Origin: JAERML01 sp035687895
GTDB taxonomy: Bacteria > Bacteroidota > Ignavibacteria > UBA10030 > UBA6906
Direction: 5' to 3'
DNA: 30,135 nucleotides
Assembly: GCA_035687895.1 (NCBI GenBank)
Contig: DASRUE010000047.1
Coordinates: forward strand, 1 to 30,135
Shown: piece by piece, positions 1-7,822 of the stretch
Numbering within the stretch: position 1 is the stretch's first letter
How the letters are laid out: every line of letters begins with the position of its first letter
Program-made: the position numbers and the translations under genes
The notes under the pieces: generated by a model
What the model saw: the letters and a program-made list of their open reading frames with translations, nothing else
The model's database searches: none
Told to the model about the DNA's origin: nothing

Positions 1-2
1 CA

Positions 3-77
3 GTTCCGGTCGGTATCATCGCCGATGTTGCAGGGATGCTTGCGGCAGTGTGGATTGTGAATCTTCTCTTTGGCTGA
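3..77 (+). CDS. C-terminal end of a membrane protein, possibly SpmA/SpmB-like nucleoside-recognition (gate) domain protein (5' truncated)
   Basis: The only frame that reads like protein at the left edge is the third. It gives 24 residues and a TGA at 75-77. The tail is almost entirely hydrophobic, with IIADVAGMLAAVWIV followed by NLLFG, as in a final membrane helix. A small-residue-rich 'ADxAGxLAA' helix at the very C-terminus recalls the spore maturation protein A/B (nucleoside recognition) family that non-sporulating Bacteroidota also carry, but 24 residues are too few to be sure. What is seen is a membrane-helix tail; the family name is an inference. The gene is cut by the window edge and its start is not visible. 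Confidence 0.45.
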   Translation, partial: VPVGIIADVAGMLAAVWIVNLLFG

Positions 78-84
78 TTTTCCC

Positions 85-115
85 TTGCTTTTCAGAGGGT
101 CACTCTCTATATTTT
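85..115 (+). promoter_or_regulatory. Candidate Bacteroidota-type promoter upstream of proline dehydrogenase
   Basis: TTG at 85-87 and TATATTTT at 108-115 are separated by exactly 20 bases, close to the TTG-N19/20-TAnnTTTG arrangement of Bacteroidota. Transcription would begin near 120, leaving a leader of about 200 bases before the start at 320. The rest of the 242-base gap (78-319) holds short open frames with no recognisable protein features and no clear hairpin. The promoter is a pattern match only. Confidence 0.35.
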
Positions 116-319
116 CGCCGACATGGGCCGCACTTCTCCGATGCGCGCCAACACCTGCCCACCATTGGATTCACAAGGGTAGGCGGTCCTGCCTGTTCAC
201 TCCTCTTGCAGCAACAGTTAATGACAGTCTCAAGAATTTCACGATTTCTTCACCACGCCGATGCACTCTCTGTCCCCGTCCGAGGGGTTCTTAAAATGCA
301 CCTTGATTTCTAAGACAGT

Positions 320-1222
320 ATGAGTATGCTGAATAAGCTAGTCGTTGCTATCCTCCCCGCTGTTCCAAAGTCCGTTGTCCGCCAATTTGCGAACCGCTAT
401 ATTGCAGGAGAAACCCTGGCTGATGCCGTCCGGTGTGTCCGGCAGCTTAACAGCGAAACGGTCTGCGCCACGCTTGACGTTCTCGGCGAAGATATCACGA
501 CCAAAGAGGAGGCGGTGGTCTCCAGAAACCATTCCATTCAGGTCCTTCACACTATCACGCGCGAAAAACTCGACTCCAACCTTTCCATCAAGCTCACATC
601 GCTGGGCCTGAAAATGGGGCTGGACTTCTGCGCGGACAATGTGCGGGAGGTTCTGAAGGTGGCTGCCGGCTACGGAACGTTCGTCCGCTTTGACATGGAG
701 GATTCATCCTGTACGTCGGATACCATCACCATCTTTCAGCGGCTGCAAGAGGAGTTTCCCAACACCGGCATTGTGTTACAGGCATACATGCGACGCTCGG
801 AAAACGACGTGAGAATGCTATTGAAAGCGAGCACGAATTTCCGTTTGTGTAAGGGGATATACAAAGAACCACCGCATATTGCATTCCAGGGAAGAGAAGA
901 GGTCCAAAGAAACTATCTGACCCTCCTCGAGTTGATGCTCAGGAACAACTCATACGTTGGCATAGCCACGCATGACACCGTGTTGGTCGATGGCGCTCTC
1001 AGGATCATCGGTAAATTCGGTCTGAAGAAGAGCGGGTACGAATTCCAGATGTTGCTCGGTGTGAGGCCTGAACTGCGGCGCAAGCTCGTGCGGGAGGGAC
1101 ACAAGGTGCGGCTCTATGTTCCGTTCGGCGAGCACTGGTATGGCTATTCGACCCGGCGGTTCAAGGAGAACCCGGAAATTGCAGGCTATGTTTTCAAGGC
1201 GCTGTTCACACGCAATGCGTGA
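320..1222 (+). CDS. Proline dehydrogenase (monofunctional, PRODH family)
   Basis: This 300-residue protein matches the FAD-dependent proline dehydrogenase barrel, which oxidises L-proline to pyrroline-5-carboxylate and passes electrons to quinones. Family signatures are present: SIKLTSLGL near residues 89-97 (substrate-binding lysine region), VRFDMEDSS at 122-130, RLCKGIYKEP at 175-184, IATHD at 215-219, and the substrate-carboxylate motif YGYSTRRFKENP at 274-285 with the paired arginines R279-R280. The length is that of the stand-alone bacterial enzyme; the P5C dehydrogenase half of PutA is absent and no P5C dehydrogenase gene lies in the window. ATG 320 is used, but ATG 326 is also possible because no strong ribosome site is seen. 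It lies just upstream of a peptide transporter and peptidases, so peptide-derived proline is a plausible substrate source (inference). Confidence 0.9.
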   Translation: MSMLNKLVVAILPAVPKSVVRQFANRYIAGETLADAVRCVRQLNSETVCATLDVLGEDITTKEEAVVSRNHSIQVLHTITREKLDSNLSIKLTSLGLKMGLDFCADNVREVLKVAAGYGTFVRFDMEDSSCTSDTITIFQRLQEEFPNTGIVLQAYMRRSENDVRMLLKASTNFRLCKGIYKEPPHIAFQGREEVQRNYLTLLELMLRNNSYVGIATHDTVLVDGALRIIGKFGLKKSGYEFQMLLGVRPELRRKLVREGHKVRLYVPFGEHWYGYSTRRFKENPEIAGYVFKALFTRNA

Positions 1223-1280
1223 GATTGCTCAGAAAACGTTGAACAAGATCGACTACACATAATAATAAAAAGGAGACACT

Positions 1281-3308
1281 ATGGCGGACATCAACCCTTC
1301 CTCAGGCGGAGGCCTCAAGTACAAATCGTACGTGCCAGCAGAAACCGACATGAAGGAATTCACAATCCGTGCTCTTCTCATCGGACTCATCATGTCGGTC
1401 GTGCTCGGGGCAGCGAACGCCTACCTGGGATTAAAGGCCGGCATGACCATTGCCGCCACCTATCCTGCGGCAGTTATTGGCATGGCACTCCTTCGTCTTA
1501 TGAAAGGATCGATCCTCGAGGAGAATTTCGCCCGTACCGTTGGATCCATAGGAGAATCTGTGGCAGCGGGTGCAATCTTCACCATCCCCGCGTTTTTCAT
1601 AGCAGGCATCTGGCCCGAATTTGCGACGACGCAGCACTATCTTGAATCCACTGCGATCATGCTCGCCGGCGGTGTTTTGGGTATCATGTTTGTTGCCCTG
1701 TTACGCAAGGTGATGGTGGAAGATGTCGAGCTTCCGTTCCCCGAGTCGGTAGCAGCGTCCGAGATCCACAAAGCAGGTCGTTCGGGTGGGACAGGGGCGA
1801 AATTTCTTTTCAGCGCCATGGGTATTGGTGCACTCATCCAGGCGCTTGGACAGTTCAAGTTTTTTGCCACCTCATGGGAAAAGTTCATTTCGTTCTCCAA
1901 GGCGACGATCGGGCTCCGGGCGAGTGGGGAGGTTACGGCCCAGAGTGGACTAGTACTGAGTTCACCCGGTGTCAGTCCCGCGTATATCGGCGTTGGCTAC
2001 ATCATCGGACCGAAGCTGGCGTCACTCAACTTCAGTGGTGGTTTGCTTGCATGGGGGTTGTTCGTTCCCATCCTGACGTATTTTATCGGACCCTCACTCC
2101 TCCCTGCGGATGCGCCACCAACGGACGAGACATGGATGGCGCTGGCGAATAATGTGTGGAGGTATATTGTTCGACCGATTGCAATCGGAGGCATGCTCGT
2201 TAGTGCCGGCTTCACGCTGTTCAGGATGCGCAAGAGTCTGCTCACCGGGATCCGCCGATCGATTGGCGATGTGAAAAAGGCCGCGACCGGAGAACACGTG
2301 TCGATCCGTACTGAACAAGATCTCAGCTTTAAGTGGATTATGTTTGGCATCGGCTGTTCGGCAATTGCAACCTTCTTCATTTACAATTACTTCGCTCAGG
2401 ATGTCGCTGCTGCCCTCGTCGCGACGGTTGTCATGATCATCGCGGGGTTTTTCTTTGCTGCAGTCTCTGGCTATCTGGTCGGCATCATTGGTTCGAGCAA
2501 CAACCCTATCAGCGGTCTGACGTTGTCGACACTCCTCGTCGCAGCGTTGCTTATGGTGGCGCTTGGCATGAAGGGCTCGCCGGGTGTGGCGGCCGTCCTT
2601 GGGGTCGCCGCTGTTGTGTGCGTAGCAGCCGCAGTTGCCGGCGAAATGCTCCAGGATCTGAAAGTCGGGCACATCCTCGGCGGTACGCCGTGGAAGATGC
2701 AGGTGGGTGATCTGTTTGGCATCGCCCTCGCTTCTCTGGTGATGTTTCTGCCTCTCGTGGTTCTCCATCAGGGAGACATTTATTCAGGCGGAACGGGCTT
2801 TGGCGGGCGCGCCCTTCCTGCGCCTCAGGCCAGTCTGATGGCGTTGCTGTCGCAAGGTATTGTCGGCGGGCAGATGGCATGGCCACTGATTATTGTGGGT
2901 ATGTTGATGGGCCTTGGGTTTATCCTCATGCAGGTCAAGAGCCCGATGTTGGTGTGTGTTGGGATGTATCTTCCGCTCGAGACAACGTTTGCCATCTTTA
3001 TCGGCGGCGCTATCAAGGGGATTGTGGAGAGAATCAACGCGCGCAAACAACATAACGACGCACAAAAGGCCCGCGTTGAGAACACCGGTGTCCTCCTTGC
3101 CGCTGGATTGATTGCTGGTGAAGCCTTGATTGGGCTACTTTTTGCCGCGCTTGCCTTTACGGAAACACCGCTCGTTGCGATCTTCGAGAGTCCGTCCTTC
3201 CTCACCAGTCTGGTAATACTCGGCTTCATCGGCTGGCTCCTGGTTCGCATTCCTATCAAGAATGCAGGGAGGGCCGATGAGCCAGCACCACCAAGCGCAG
3301 TGTTTTAG
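1281..3308 (+). CDS. OPT-family oligopeptide transporter (first copy)
   Basis: This 675-residue polytopic inner-membrane protein belongs to the prokaryotic branch of the OPT (oligopeptide transporter) family, secondary carriers for short peptides; some relatives carry metal chelates. Signatures are the first-helix block GAANAYLGLKAGMTIAA near residues 43-59, SSNNPISGLT near 405-415, and DLKVGHILGGTPWKMQ near 459-474. Hydrophobic helices run through almost the whole length, as usual for the family. The start is fixed by an AAGGAG ribosome site at 1270-1275, ahead of ATG 1281. A hairpin terminator follows at 3331-3360. A paralogue lies at 7823-9796, with PqqD-like, PepD and DPP4 genes between them, which supports peptide import. 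The real substrate cannot be read from the sequence. Confidence 0.92.
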   Translation: MADINPSSGGGLKYKSYVPAETDMKEFTIRALLIGLIMSVVLGAANAYLGLKAGMTIAATYPAAVIGMALLRLMKGSILEENFARTVGSIGESVAAGAIFTIPAFFIAGIWPEFATTQHYLESTAIMLAGGVLGIMFVALLRKVMVEDVELPFPESVAASEIHKAGRSGGTGAKFLFSAMGIGALIQALGQFKFFATSWEKFISFSKATIGLRASGEVTAQSGLVLSSPGVSPAYIGVGYIIGPKLASLNFSGGLLAWGLFVPILTYFIGPSLLPADAPPTDETWMALANNVWRYIVRPIAIGGMLVSAGFTLFRMRKSLLTGIRRSIGDVKKAATGEHVSIRTEQDLSFKWIMFGIGCSAIATFFIYNYFAQDVAAALVATVVMIIAGFFFAAVSGYLVGIIGSSNNPISGLTLSTLLVAALLMVALGMKGSPGVAAVLGVAAVVCVAAAVAGEMLQDLKVGHILGGTPWKMQVGDLFGIALASLVMFLPLVVLHQGDIYSGGTGFGGRALPAPQASLMALLSQGIVGGQMAWPLIIVGMLMGLGFILMQVKSPMLVCVGMYLPLETTFAIFIGGAIKGIVERINARKQHNDAQKARVENTGVLLAAGLIAGEALIGLLFAALAFTETPLVAIFESPSFLTSLVILGFIGWLLVRIPIKNAGRADEPAPPSAVF

Positions 3309-3330
3309 GTGTATCTGAAGATATGTTTTC

Positions 3331-3360
3331 CAACGGCCTTTCGTGTCCGGAAGGCCGTTG
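3331..3360 (+). terminator. Hairpin terminator after the first OPT transporter gene
   Basis: CAACGGCCTT (3331-3340) pairs perfectly with AAGGCCGTTG (3351-3360) across a 10-base loop. T-rich runs flank it on both sides, although the 3' tract is short (ATTTCT). It starts 22 bases after the transporter stop codon, so it probably ends or attenuates that transcript before the PqqD-like gene. Confidence 0.65.
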
Positions 3361-3384
3361 ATTTCTATGGTTATGAAAGGGGAT

Positions 3385-3747
3385 ATGATACGAAGACGGA
3401 ATATCGAACCGGTCAATTTGCTCCAACTACGACCGACGAGGAATCTGCAATGGGAAACGAAGGATGAAGGAGTTGTCCTTCTTATCCCAAAATTCAGGAG
3501 CAGACTTCTTGTGCGCTGGCTCGTTCCCATGTTGGCGAAGCCGACTATCCGCGTGAAGCTCGATCCCTTGGGGAGTTACTTCTGGATGTGCTGTGATGGG
3601 CACACAACTGTTGCAGCAATCGGCGAGCGAATGGCAGGAAAATTTGGAGAGTCCGTTGAGCCTCTCTATGATCGGATTGGCAAATTCGTTCAGACGCTGG
3701 CGCGGGACAAATTCCTCACACTGGATCTGAAACAACAGCCAACCTGA
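3385..3747 (+). CDS. Stand-alone PqqD-family protein (RiPP-recognition-element fold)
   Basis: This protein of about 120 residues matches the PqqD family in its second half: a buried 'V-LDPLGSYFW' strand/helix, then DGHTTVAAIGERMAGKFG, and a final helix IGKFVQTLARDKFLTL. This is the small winged-helix fold that in PqqD and lasso- or sactipeptide systems binds a leader peptide and presents it to a modifying enzyme. No PQQ genes, radical-SAM enzyme or precursor-like small ORF is visible nearby, so the partner is unknown. The start is uncertain: in-frame ATGs at 3367, 3373 and 3385 all fit and none has a well-spaced ribosome site; a longer GTG start at 3343 would lie inside the terminator stem. 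The gene sits 28 bases before pepD and may be cotranscribed with it. Confidence 0.75.
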   Translation: MIRRRNIEPVNLLQLRPTRNLQWETKDEGVVLLIPKFRSRLLVRWLVPMLAKPTIRVKLDPLGSYFWMCCDGHTTVAAIGERMAGKFGESVEPLYDRIGKFVQTLARDKFLTLDLKQQPT

Positions 3748-3775
3748 ACCAACAACCATATCAAGGAGATCAACC

Positions 3776-5233
3776 GTGTCGAATGCAATTGAAGGTCTGA
3801 AACCGGAACATGTATGGAAGTACTTTGCAGAGATTGCGCGTATTCCGCGTTGCTCCAAACATGAAGCTGCCATGACAAAATATGTCATGGAAACTGCCAA
3901 ACGAATGGGCCTGCAAGTCAAAGCCGACAAATTTGGCAACGTCGTTGTCAAGAAGCCTGCCTCCCAAGGGCGCGAACATACCCGCAGCATCACCCTGCAA
4001 GGTCACCTCGATATGGTGTGCGAGAAGAACAAGGACAAGGTCCACGACTTCTCCCGGGATCCGATTGAACTCGTCCGCAAAGGGAATGTCCTGATGGCGA
4101 ACGGTACAACCCTTGGTGCAGACAACGGCGTTGCGGTCGCAACAAATCTCGCCATCATGGAGGACAAAACCCTTCAGCATGGCCCGCTGGAGTTTTTGTT
4201 TACGGTTGATGAGGAGACGGGTCTTACAGGTGCAAGCAACCTGGGGGTCGATTTCCTCGAGAGCCGCACGCTCATTAACCTTGATTCCGAAGAAGAAGGT
4301 GCTCTGTATGTGGGATGTTCAGGAGGAAAGGACACGATTGGGACATGGAAAGTGGATTTCGAGAAGGCTCCAGGACAAACCATCGCTATTCAAGTGAGAG
4401 TTGCCGGCCTCAAAGGTGGGCACTCAGGCCTCGAGATCGACAAAGGGCGAGGAAACGCCATCAAGATCATCAACCGCGCCATTATGGTGTTGGACAATTT
4501 TGGTGCGAGACTTTCATCGATAGAAGGTGGGAACAAACATAACGCGATCCCCCGTGAAGCGGAGGCAGTTCTGTTCCTTCCCAAAAAGAAGCTCGGTAAT
4601 GCACAGACTGCTATGAAGGAGTTCAACTCGATTGCCAAGGCGGAACTGGCAACGGTGGAGCCGGATTTCGAGGTGACTATGGATGAGATGAAAGGGGCTA
4701 AGACGGGGAAGGTGATCAAAAAAAACCAGCAACGGAAGTTGAGCCAGACCATTTCCGCTCTCCCTCACGGCGTCACCAAGATGAGCGCGGATATTCCGGG
4801 GCTCGTGGAAACTTCTACGAATGTTGCAGTCATCAAGACGGAAAAGAAGTCAGTTGTTGTGGCCACCAGCCAGCGAAGTTCTGTTGCTTCGGAAATCATG
4901 GAGATCGTTCACTCCGTCTCCTCGATCTTCAACCTTGGCGGAGCCGATGTAAAGAACACAGACGGCTATCCCGGATGGAAACCGAATCTCGGGTCGGAAA
5001 TCCTGCGGGTGGCAAAACAAACCTACAAATCACTCTATGGAAAAGAACCCGAGGTAAAAGCGATCCATGCGGGGCTGGAGTGCGGCATCATCGGTGAGCG
5101 ATATCCGGGCATGGACATGGTATCCTTTGGTCCGACGCTCGAAGGTGTGCATTCGCCGGATGAAAAAATCCACATCGACACCGTTGCAAAGTACTGGAAT
5201 TTTCTATTGGCGATTCTGAAGAACGCGAACTAA
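3776..5233 (+). CDS. pepD: Cytosolic aminoacyl-histidine dipeptidase PepD (peptidase M20C), GTG start
   Basis: This 485-residue M20-family metallopeptidase has the same length as E. coli PepD, which splits dipeptides such as Xaa-His with a di-zinc centre. Metal and catalytic residues are in place: H77 and D79 in QGHLDMVCEKN, D116 in GADNG, the base/ligand pair E146-E147 in VDEETG, D170 in LINLDSEEEG, and H459 in GVHSPDE. The lid (dimerisation) domain lies between, including GGHSGLEIDKGRGNA. The start is GTG at 3776, supported by AAGGAG at 3763-3768; no ATG lies close enough to replace it. There is no signal peptide, so it acts in the cytosol, fitting the digestion of dipeptides brought in by the flanking OPT carriers. 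A terminator follows at 5256. Confidence 0.95.
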   Translation: MSNAIEGLKPEHVWKYFAEIARIPRCSKHEAAMTKYVMETAKRMGLQVKADKFGNVVVKKPASQGREHTRSITLQGHLDMVCEKNKDKVHDFSRDPIELVRKGNVLMANGTTLGADNGVAVATNLAIMEDKTLQHGPLEFLFTVDEETGLTGASNLGVDFLESRTLINLDSEEEGALYVGCSGGKDTIGTWKVDFEKAPGQTIAIQVRVAGLKGGHSGLEIDKGRGNAIKIINRAIMVLDNFGARLSSIEGGNKHNAIPREAEAVLFLPKKKLGNAQTAMKEFNSIAKAELATVEPDFEVTMDEMKGAKTGKVIKKNQQRKLSQTISALPHGVTKMSADIPGLVETSTNVAVIKTEKKSVVVATSQRSSVASEIMEIVHSVSSIFNLGGADVKNTDGYPGWKPNLGSEILRVAKQTYKSLYGKEPEVKAIHAGLECGIIGERYPGMDMVSFGPTLEGVHSPDEKIHIDTVAKYWNFLLAILKNAN

Positions 5234-5255
5234 TTCTCGTGAAATAAGCTTTCCT

Positions 5256-5286
5256 AAGGCGTCGCCCACATTAGGCGGCGCTTTTT
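5256..5286 (+). terminator. Rho-independent terminator after pepD
   Basis: An 11-base stem (5256-5266 with 5274-5284, including two G-U pairs) has a 7-base loop and runs into a TTTTT tract ending at 5286. It starts 22 bases after the pepD stop and separates that gene from the DPP4 gene. Confidence 0.85.
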
Positions 5287-5318
5287 CTCTTCCTCACCGT
5301 ACGCATCCAGGAGAATCC

Positions 5319-7517
5319 ATGCCCCGAATGCTGAGTTTCCTCCTTTGTGTCCTCCTTGTTCCGATTTCTGGCACTGCTCAGGACGCGGACAGCTCAAAAA
5401 AGAAGCTTTCAGTCGATGAGATCATTGCTTCGTCGACATTCGCCTTGAAGTCTCTTTCTTCTGCGCAATGGCTCGATGGAGGAAGGAAATTCTCATACAT
5501 TGAGGCAGACTCGGTTACCCGCGTCAGGAATGTGTACACATACAGCGTTGCCGATGGGAAGAGGGAGCTCGTCATGGACGGGTCATTGCTTGTCCCGAAG
5601 CCGGGGGAAGCACCGATGCGGATCGGTTCCTATCAATGGTCCCCCGATGCCAGTAGCATTCTTGTTACCGGGACACTGCCAGCGCGGCGCACCAAGTCCG
5701 GCGGCAACTTCGGCATCTTCTCCCTTTCGTCCAAAACGTTTCGTCTTCTTACCGATACGACGGCTGAACAGGCCATCGTTCAGTTTGCGCCCGATGGGAC
5801 GATGCTTGGCTTTGTCCGCTCGAACAATTTGTTCATGATCGATCTCGAGTCCGGAAGAGAAACGCAACTCACGTTTGACGGTTCGGACGAGATCATCAAC
5901 GGCAAGTTCGACTGGGTGTATGAGGAAGAGTTCTCGATCATCAATGGCTGGGAGTGGTCGCCCGACAGCAAGCGCATCGCGTTCTGGCGTCTCGATCAGA
6001 CCAACGTTCCCGCCTTTCCGATCGTTCACTATCCGGAGGACGATGCTCATGCCAGTGTGACAATGATGAAATATCCGAAAGCCGGCGACCCGAATTCCAT
6101 TGTCAGAGTTGGCGTTGTCACGGTGGAAACGGGGGCAATCTCCTGGATAGATATTGGTGCGAACACTGACATTTACGTTCCGCGTATCATGTGGACCCAT
6201 GACCCGGAGATTCTCGCCGTCCAAAGGCTCAACCGGGGTCAAGACACTTTGGATCTGATGCTCGCCAACATTGTGGAAGGGACCATCAGGACAGTGTTGC
6301 AGGAGACTGACAGTGCATGGGTGGAGGTGCAGGACAACCTCCGGTTTCTCGAGAAGTCCGACCAATTTCTCTGGACGTCGTGGCGTGATGGGTTCATGCA
6401 TATCTACCTCTATGATAATGATGGAACCCTGGTTCGTCAGCTTACGCGAGGAGAGTGGGATGTTGAGAATATCGTAGCCGTGAACGAAAAGCGGAAGCTC
6501 ACATATTTCACAGGCACCGAGGCCTCACCCATGGAGCGGCATCTCTACAGCATCCGTCTTGATGGCACAGGCCTGAGACGTTTGACAAAGGAACAGGGAT
6601 GGCACTCCATCAACATGGCTCCTGGTGAGCTCGTCTACATCGATACCTATTCTAACATCACAACGCCCACGAGCATCTCTCTTCATGCCAACGATGGGAA
6701 GAGAATTGCGCGGTTGGCGGAAAACCGTCTCGACGTACTCAAAGAGTACGCGCTCGGCAAGCAGGAGTTCTTTGCCTTCCGAACAGCCGATGGTCAGCAG
6801 CTCCACGGAATGATTCTCCGTCCACCGGATTTCAGTCCCGACAAAAAATACCCGGTGCTGATGCATACATACGCCGTAGGCGGTCAGGATGTTACCAATA
6901 GGTGGGGAGGAACCGGTTACCTCTGGCACCAATTGCTTGCGCAGCATGGGTATATCACCGTTCGTGTCGACAATCGGGGAACCGATGGGCGGGGGAGAAT
7001 ATTCCGGCAAGCCGGGTATCGTCGTCTCGGCATTCCTGAAACTGAAGATCTGATGGAGGCGGCGCGCTATCTTGGCTCACTCCCCTTCGTCGATTCAACA
7101 CGGATCGGCATCTACGGTTCCAGCGGTGGTGGATATACAACCTGCATGGCCCTGACGTACGGCGCCGACGTGTTCAAAACTGGCATCGCCATCTCGGCAG
7201 TCACCAATCACAGGTTCTATGATACAATCTGGGCGGAGCGGTTCATGGACCGGCCGCAGGATAACCCCGACGGCTATCGGGAAACCTCTCCCATCACGCA
7301 TGCTGCGAAGATGAAAGGGAACCTTCTCATTGTCCACGGTACGGTCGACGACAACGTTCACTGGCAGAACTCGATCGTCTTCATCAACGAGCTGATACGG
7401 CAGAACAAGCAGGTGCAGACGATGTTCTACCCGGGCCGGGCACATGGCATCTACGGCAACAATGCATCTCGGCACCTGTACACTATGATGTTGAATTTCA
7501 TTCTGGAGAAGCTCTGA
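5319..7517 (+). CDS. Secreted dipeptidyl peptidase IV (S9B family serine peptidase)
   Basis: This 732-residue protein begins with a signal peptide (hydrophobic run FLLCVLLVPI, cleavage likely near TAQ/D) and so acts in the periplasm or outside. The N-terminal beta-propeller has the acidic cluster E202-E204 in YEEEFS, which in DPP4 grips the peptide's free amino terminus, followed by WEWSPDSKRIAFWRLDQ. The C-terminal alpha/beta-hydrolase domain carries S602 (G600-S-S-G-G-G605), D677 in GTVDDNVH and H709 in RAHGIYG; Y518 sits at the oxyanion-hole position. The family removes X-Pro or X-Ala dipeptides. Odd points: the nucleophile loop is GSSGGG rather than the usual GWSYGG, and the usual GGPGSQ loop is replaced by AVGGQ. 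An AGGAG ribosome site at 5307-5311 supports ATG 5319. Confidence 0.93.
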   Translation: MPRMLSFLLCVLLVPISGTAQDADSSKKKLSVDEIIASSTFALKSLSSAQWLDGGRKFSYIEADSVTRVRNVYTYSVADGKRELVMDGSLLVPKPGEAPMRIGSYQWSPDASSILVTGTLPARRTKSGGNFGIFSLSSKTFRLLTDTTAEQAIVQFAPDGTMLGFVRSNNLFMIDLESGRETQLTFDGSDEIINGKFDWVYEEEFSIINGWEWSPDSKRIAFWRLDQTNVPAFPIVHYPEDDAHASVTMMKYPKAGDPNSIVRVGVVTVETGAISWIDIGANTDIYVPRIMWTHDPEILAVQRLNRGQDTLDLMLANIVEGTIRTVLQETDSAWVEVQDNLRFLEKSDQFLWTSWRDGFMHIYLYDNDGTLVRQLTRGEWDVENIVAVNEKRKLTYFTGTEASPMERHLYSIRLDGTGLRRLTKEQGWHSINMAPGELVYIDTYSNITTPTSISLHANDGKRIARLAENRLDVLKEYALGKQEFFAFRTADGQQLHGMILRPPDFSPDKKYPVLMHTYAVGGQDVTNRWGGTGYLWHQLLAQHGYITVRVDNRGTDGRGRIFRQAGYRRLGIPETEDLMEAARYLGSLPFVDSTRIGIYGSSGGGYTTCMALTYGADVFKTGIAISAVTNHRFYDTIWAERFMDRPQDNPDGYRETSPITHAAKMKGNLLIVHGTVDDNVHWQNSIVFINELIRQNKQVQTMFYPGRAHGIYGNNASRHLYTMMLNFILEKL

Positions 7518-7520
7518 TCG

Positions 7521-7622
7521 ATGTGGTTGCACAGTTCGATAGCATTCCTTCTAACAATGTCGGTGGTTTCGCACGCGCTGTTTGCGCAGCCCGTCATTCA
7601 GCAATGGAGAAATGCTCAATGA
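7521..7622 (+). CDS. Tiny signal-peptide ORF (33 aa), probable remnant or unrecognised micropeptide
   Basis: ATG 7521, three bases after the DPP4 stop, opens a 33-residue frame that reads as a textbook signal peptide: hydrophobic core SIAFLLTMSVV followed by the cleavage site HALFAQ, then only ten more residues before TGA at 7620-7622. Moving one base forward at about 7617 opens a further 36 codons to a TAA at 7726-7728 (beginning NDDLGDYSTNEPTLEG), so a frameshifted, decayed secreted protein is possible. I recognise no family. It may also be chance. The remaining part of the 305-base gap (7518-7822) holds only the promoter candidate listed separately. Confidence 0.3.
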   Translation: MWLHSSIAFLLTMSVVSHALFAQPVIQQWRNAQ

Positions 7623-7752
7623 TGATCTCGGAGACTATTCCACCAACGAACCAACACTGGAGGGACCGCTTCACTCATGTTTGTCCTCGCTCATTTCTCC
7701 CGCTGACCCATGCGTCTCCACGACGTAACCGAGTGCTTGTCCGCCTGCCACG

Positions 7753-7782
7753 TTGATAATTCACCTATTTTTGCTATCTTGA
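7753..7782 (+). promoter_or_regulatory. Candidate Bacteroidota-type promoter for the second OPT transporter
   Basis: TTG at 7753-7755 and TATCTTGA at 7775-7782 are separated by 19 bases, and the spacer is AT-rich. The predicted start of transcription near 7788 would leave a leader of about 35 bases before ATG 7823, a normal distance. This suggests that the second transporter has its own promoter rather than relying on read-through from DPP4. Confidence 0.5.
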
Positions 7783-7822
7783 TCAACCAATATCCCGTCT
7801 TCTCCTATCGCGCAGGAATCCA

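Noticed and set aside
50..313. Short plus-strand frames in the gap before proline dehydrogenase
   Set aside because: No ribosome site, no coherent domain or signal peptide, and two overlapping frames are equally open. The stretch is better read as leader plus promoter.
7523..7756. A 77-residue frame after DPP4 (beginning MVAQFDSIPS)
   Set aside because: It is Arg- and Pro-rich without features and overlaps both the signal-peptide micro-ORF in another frame and the promoter of the next gene.
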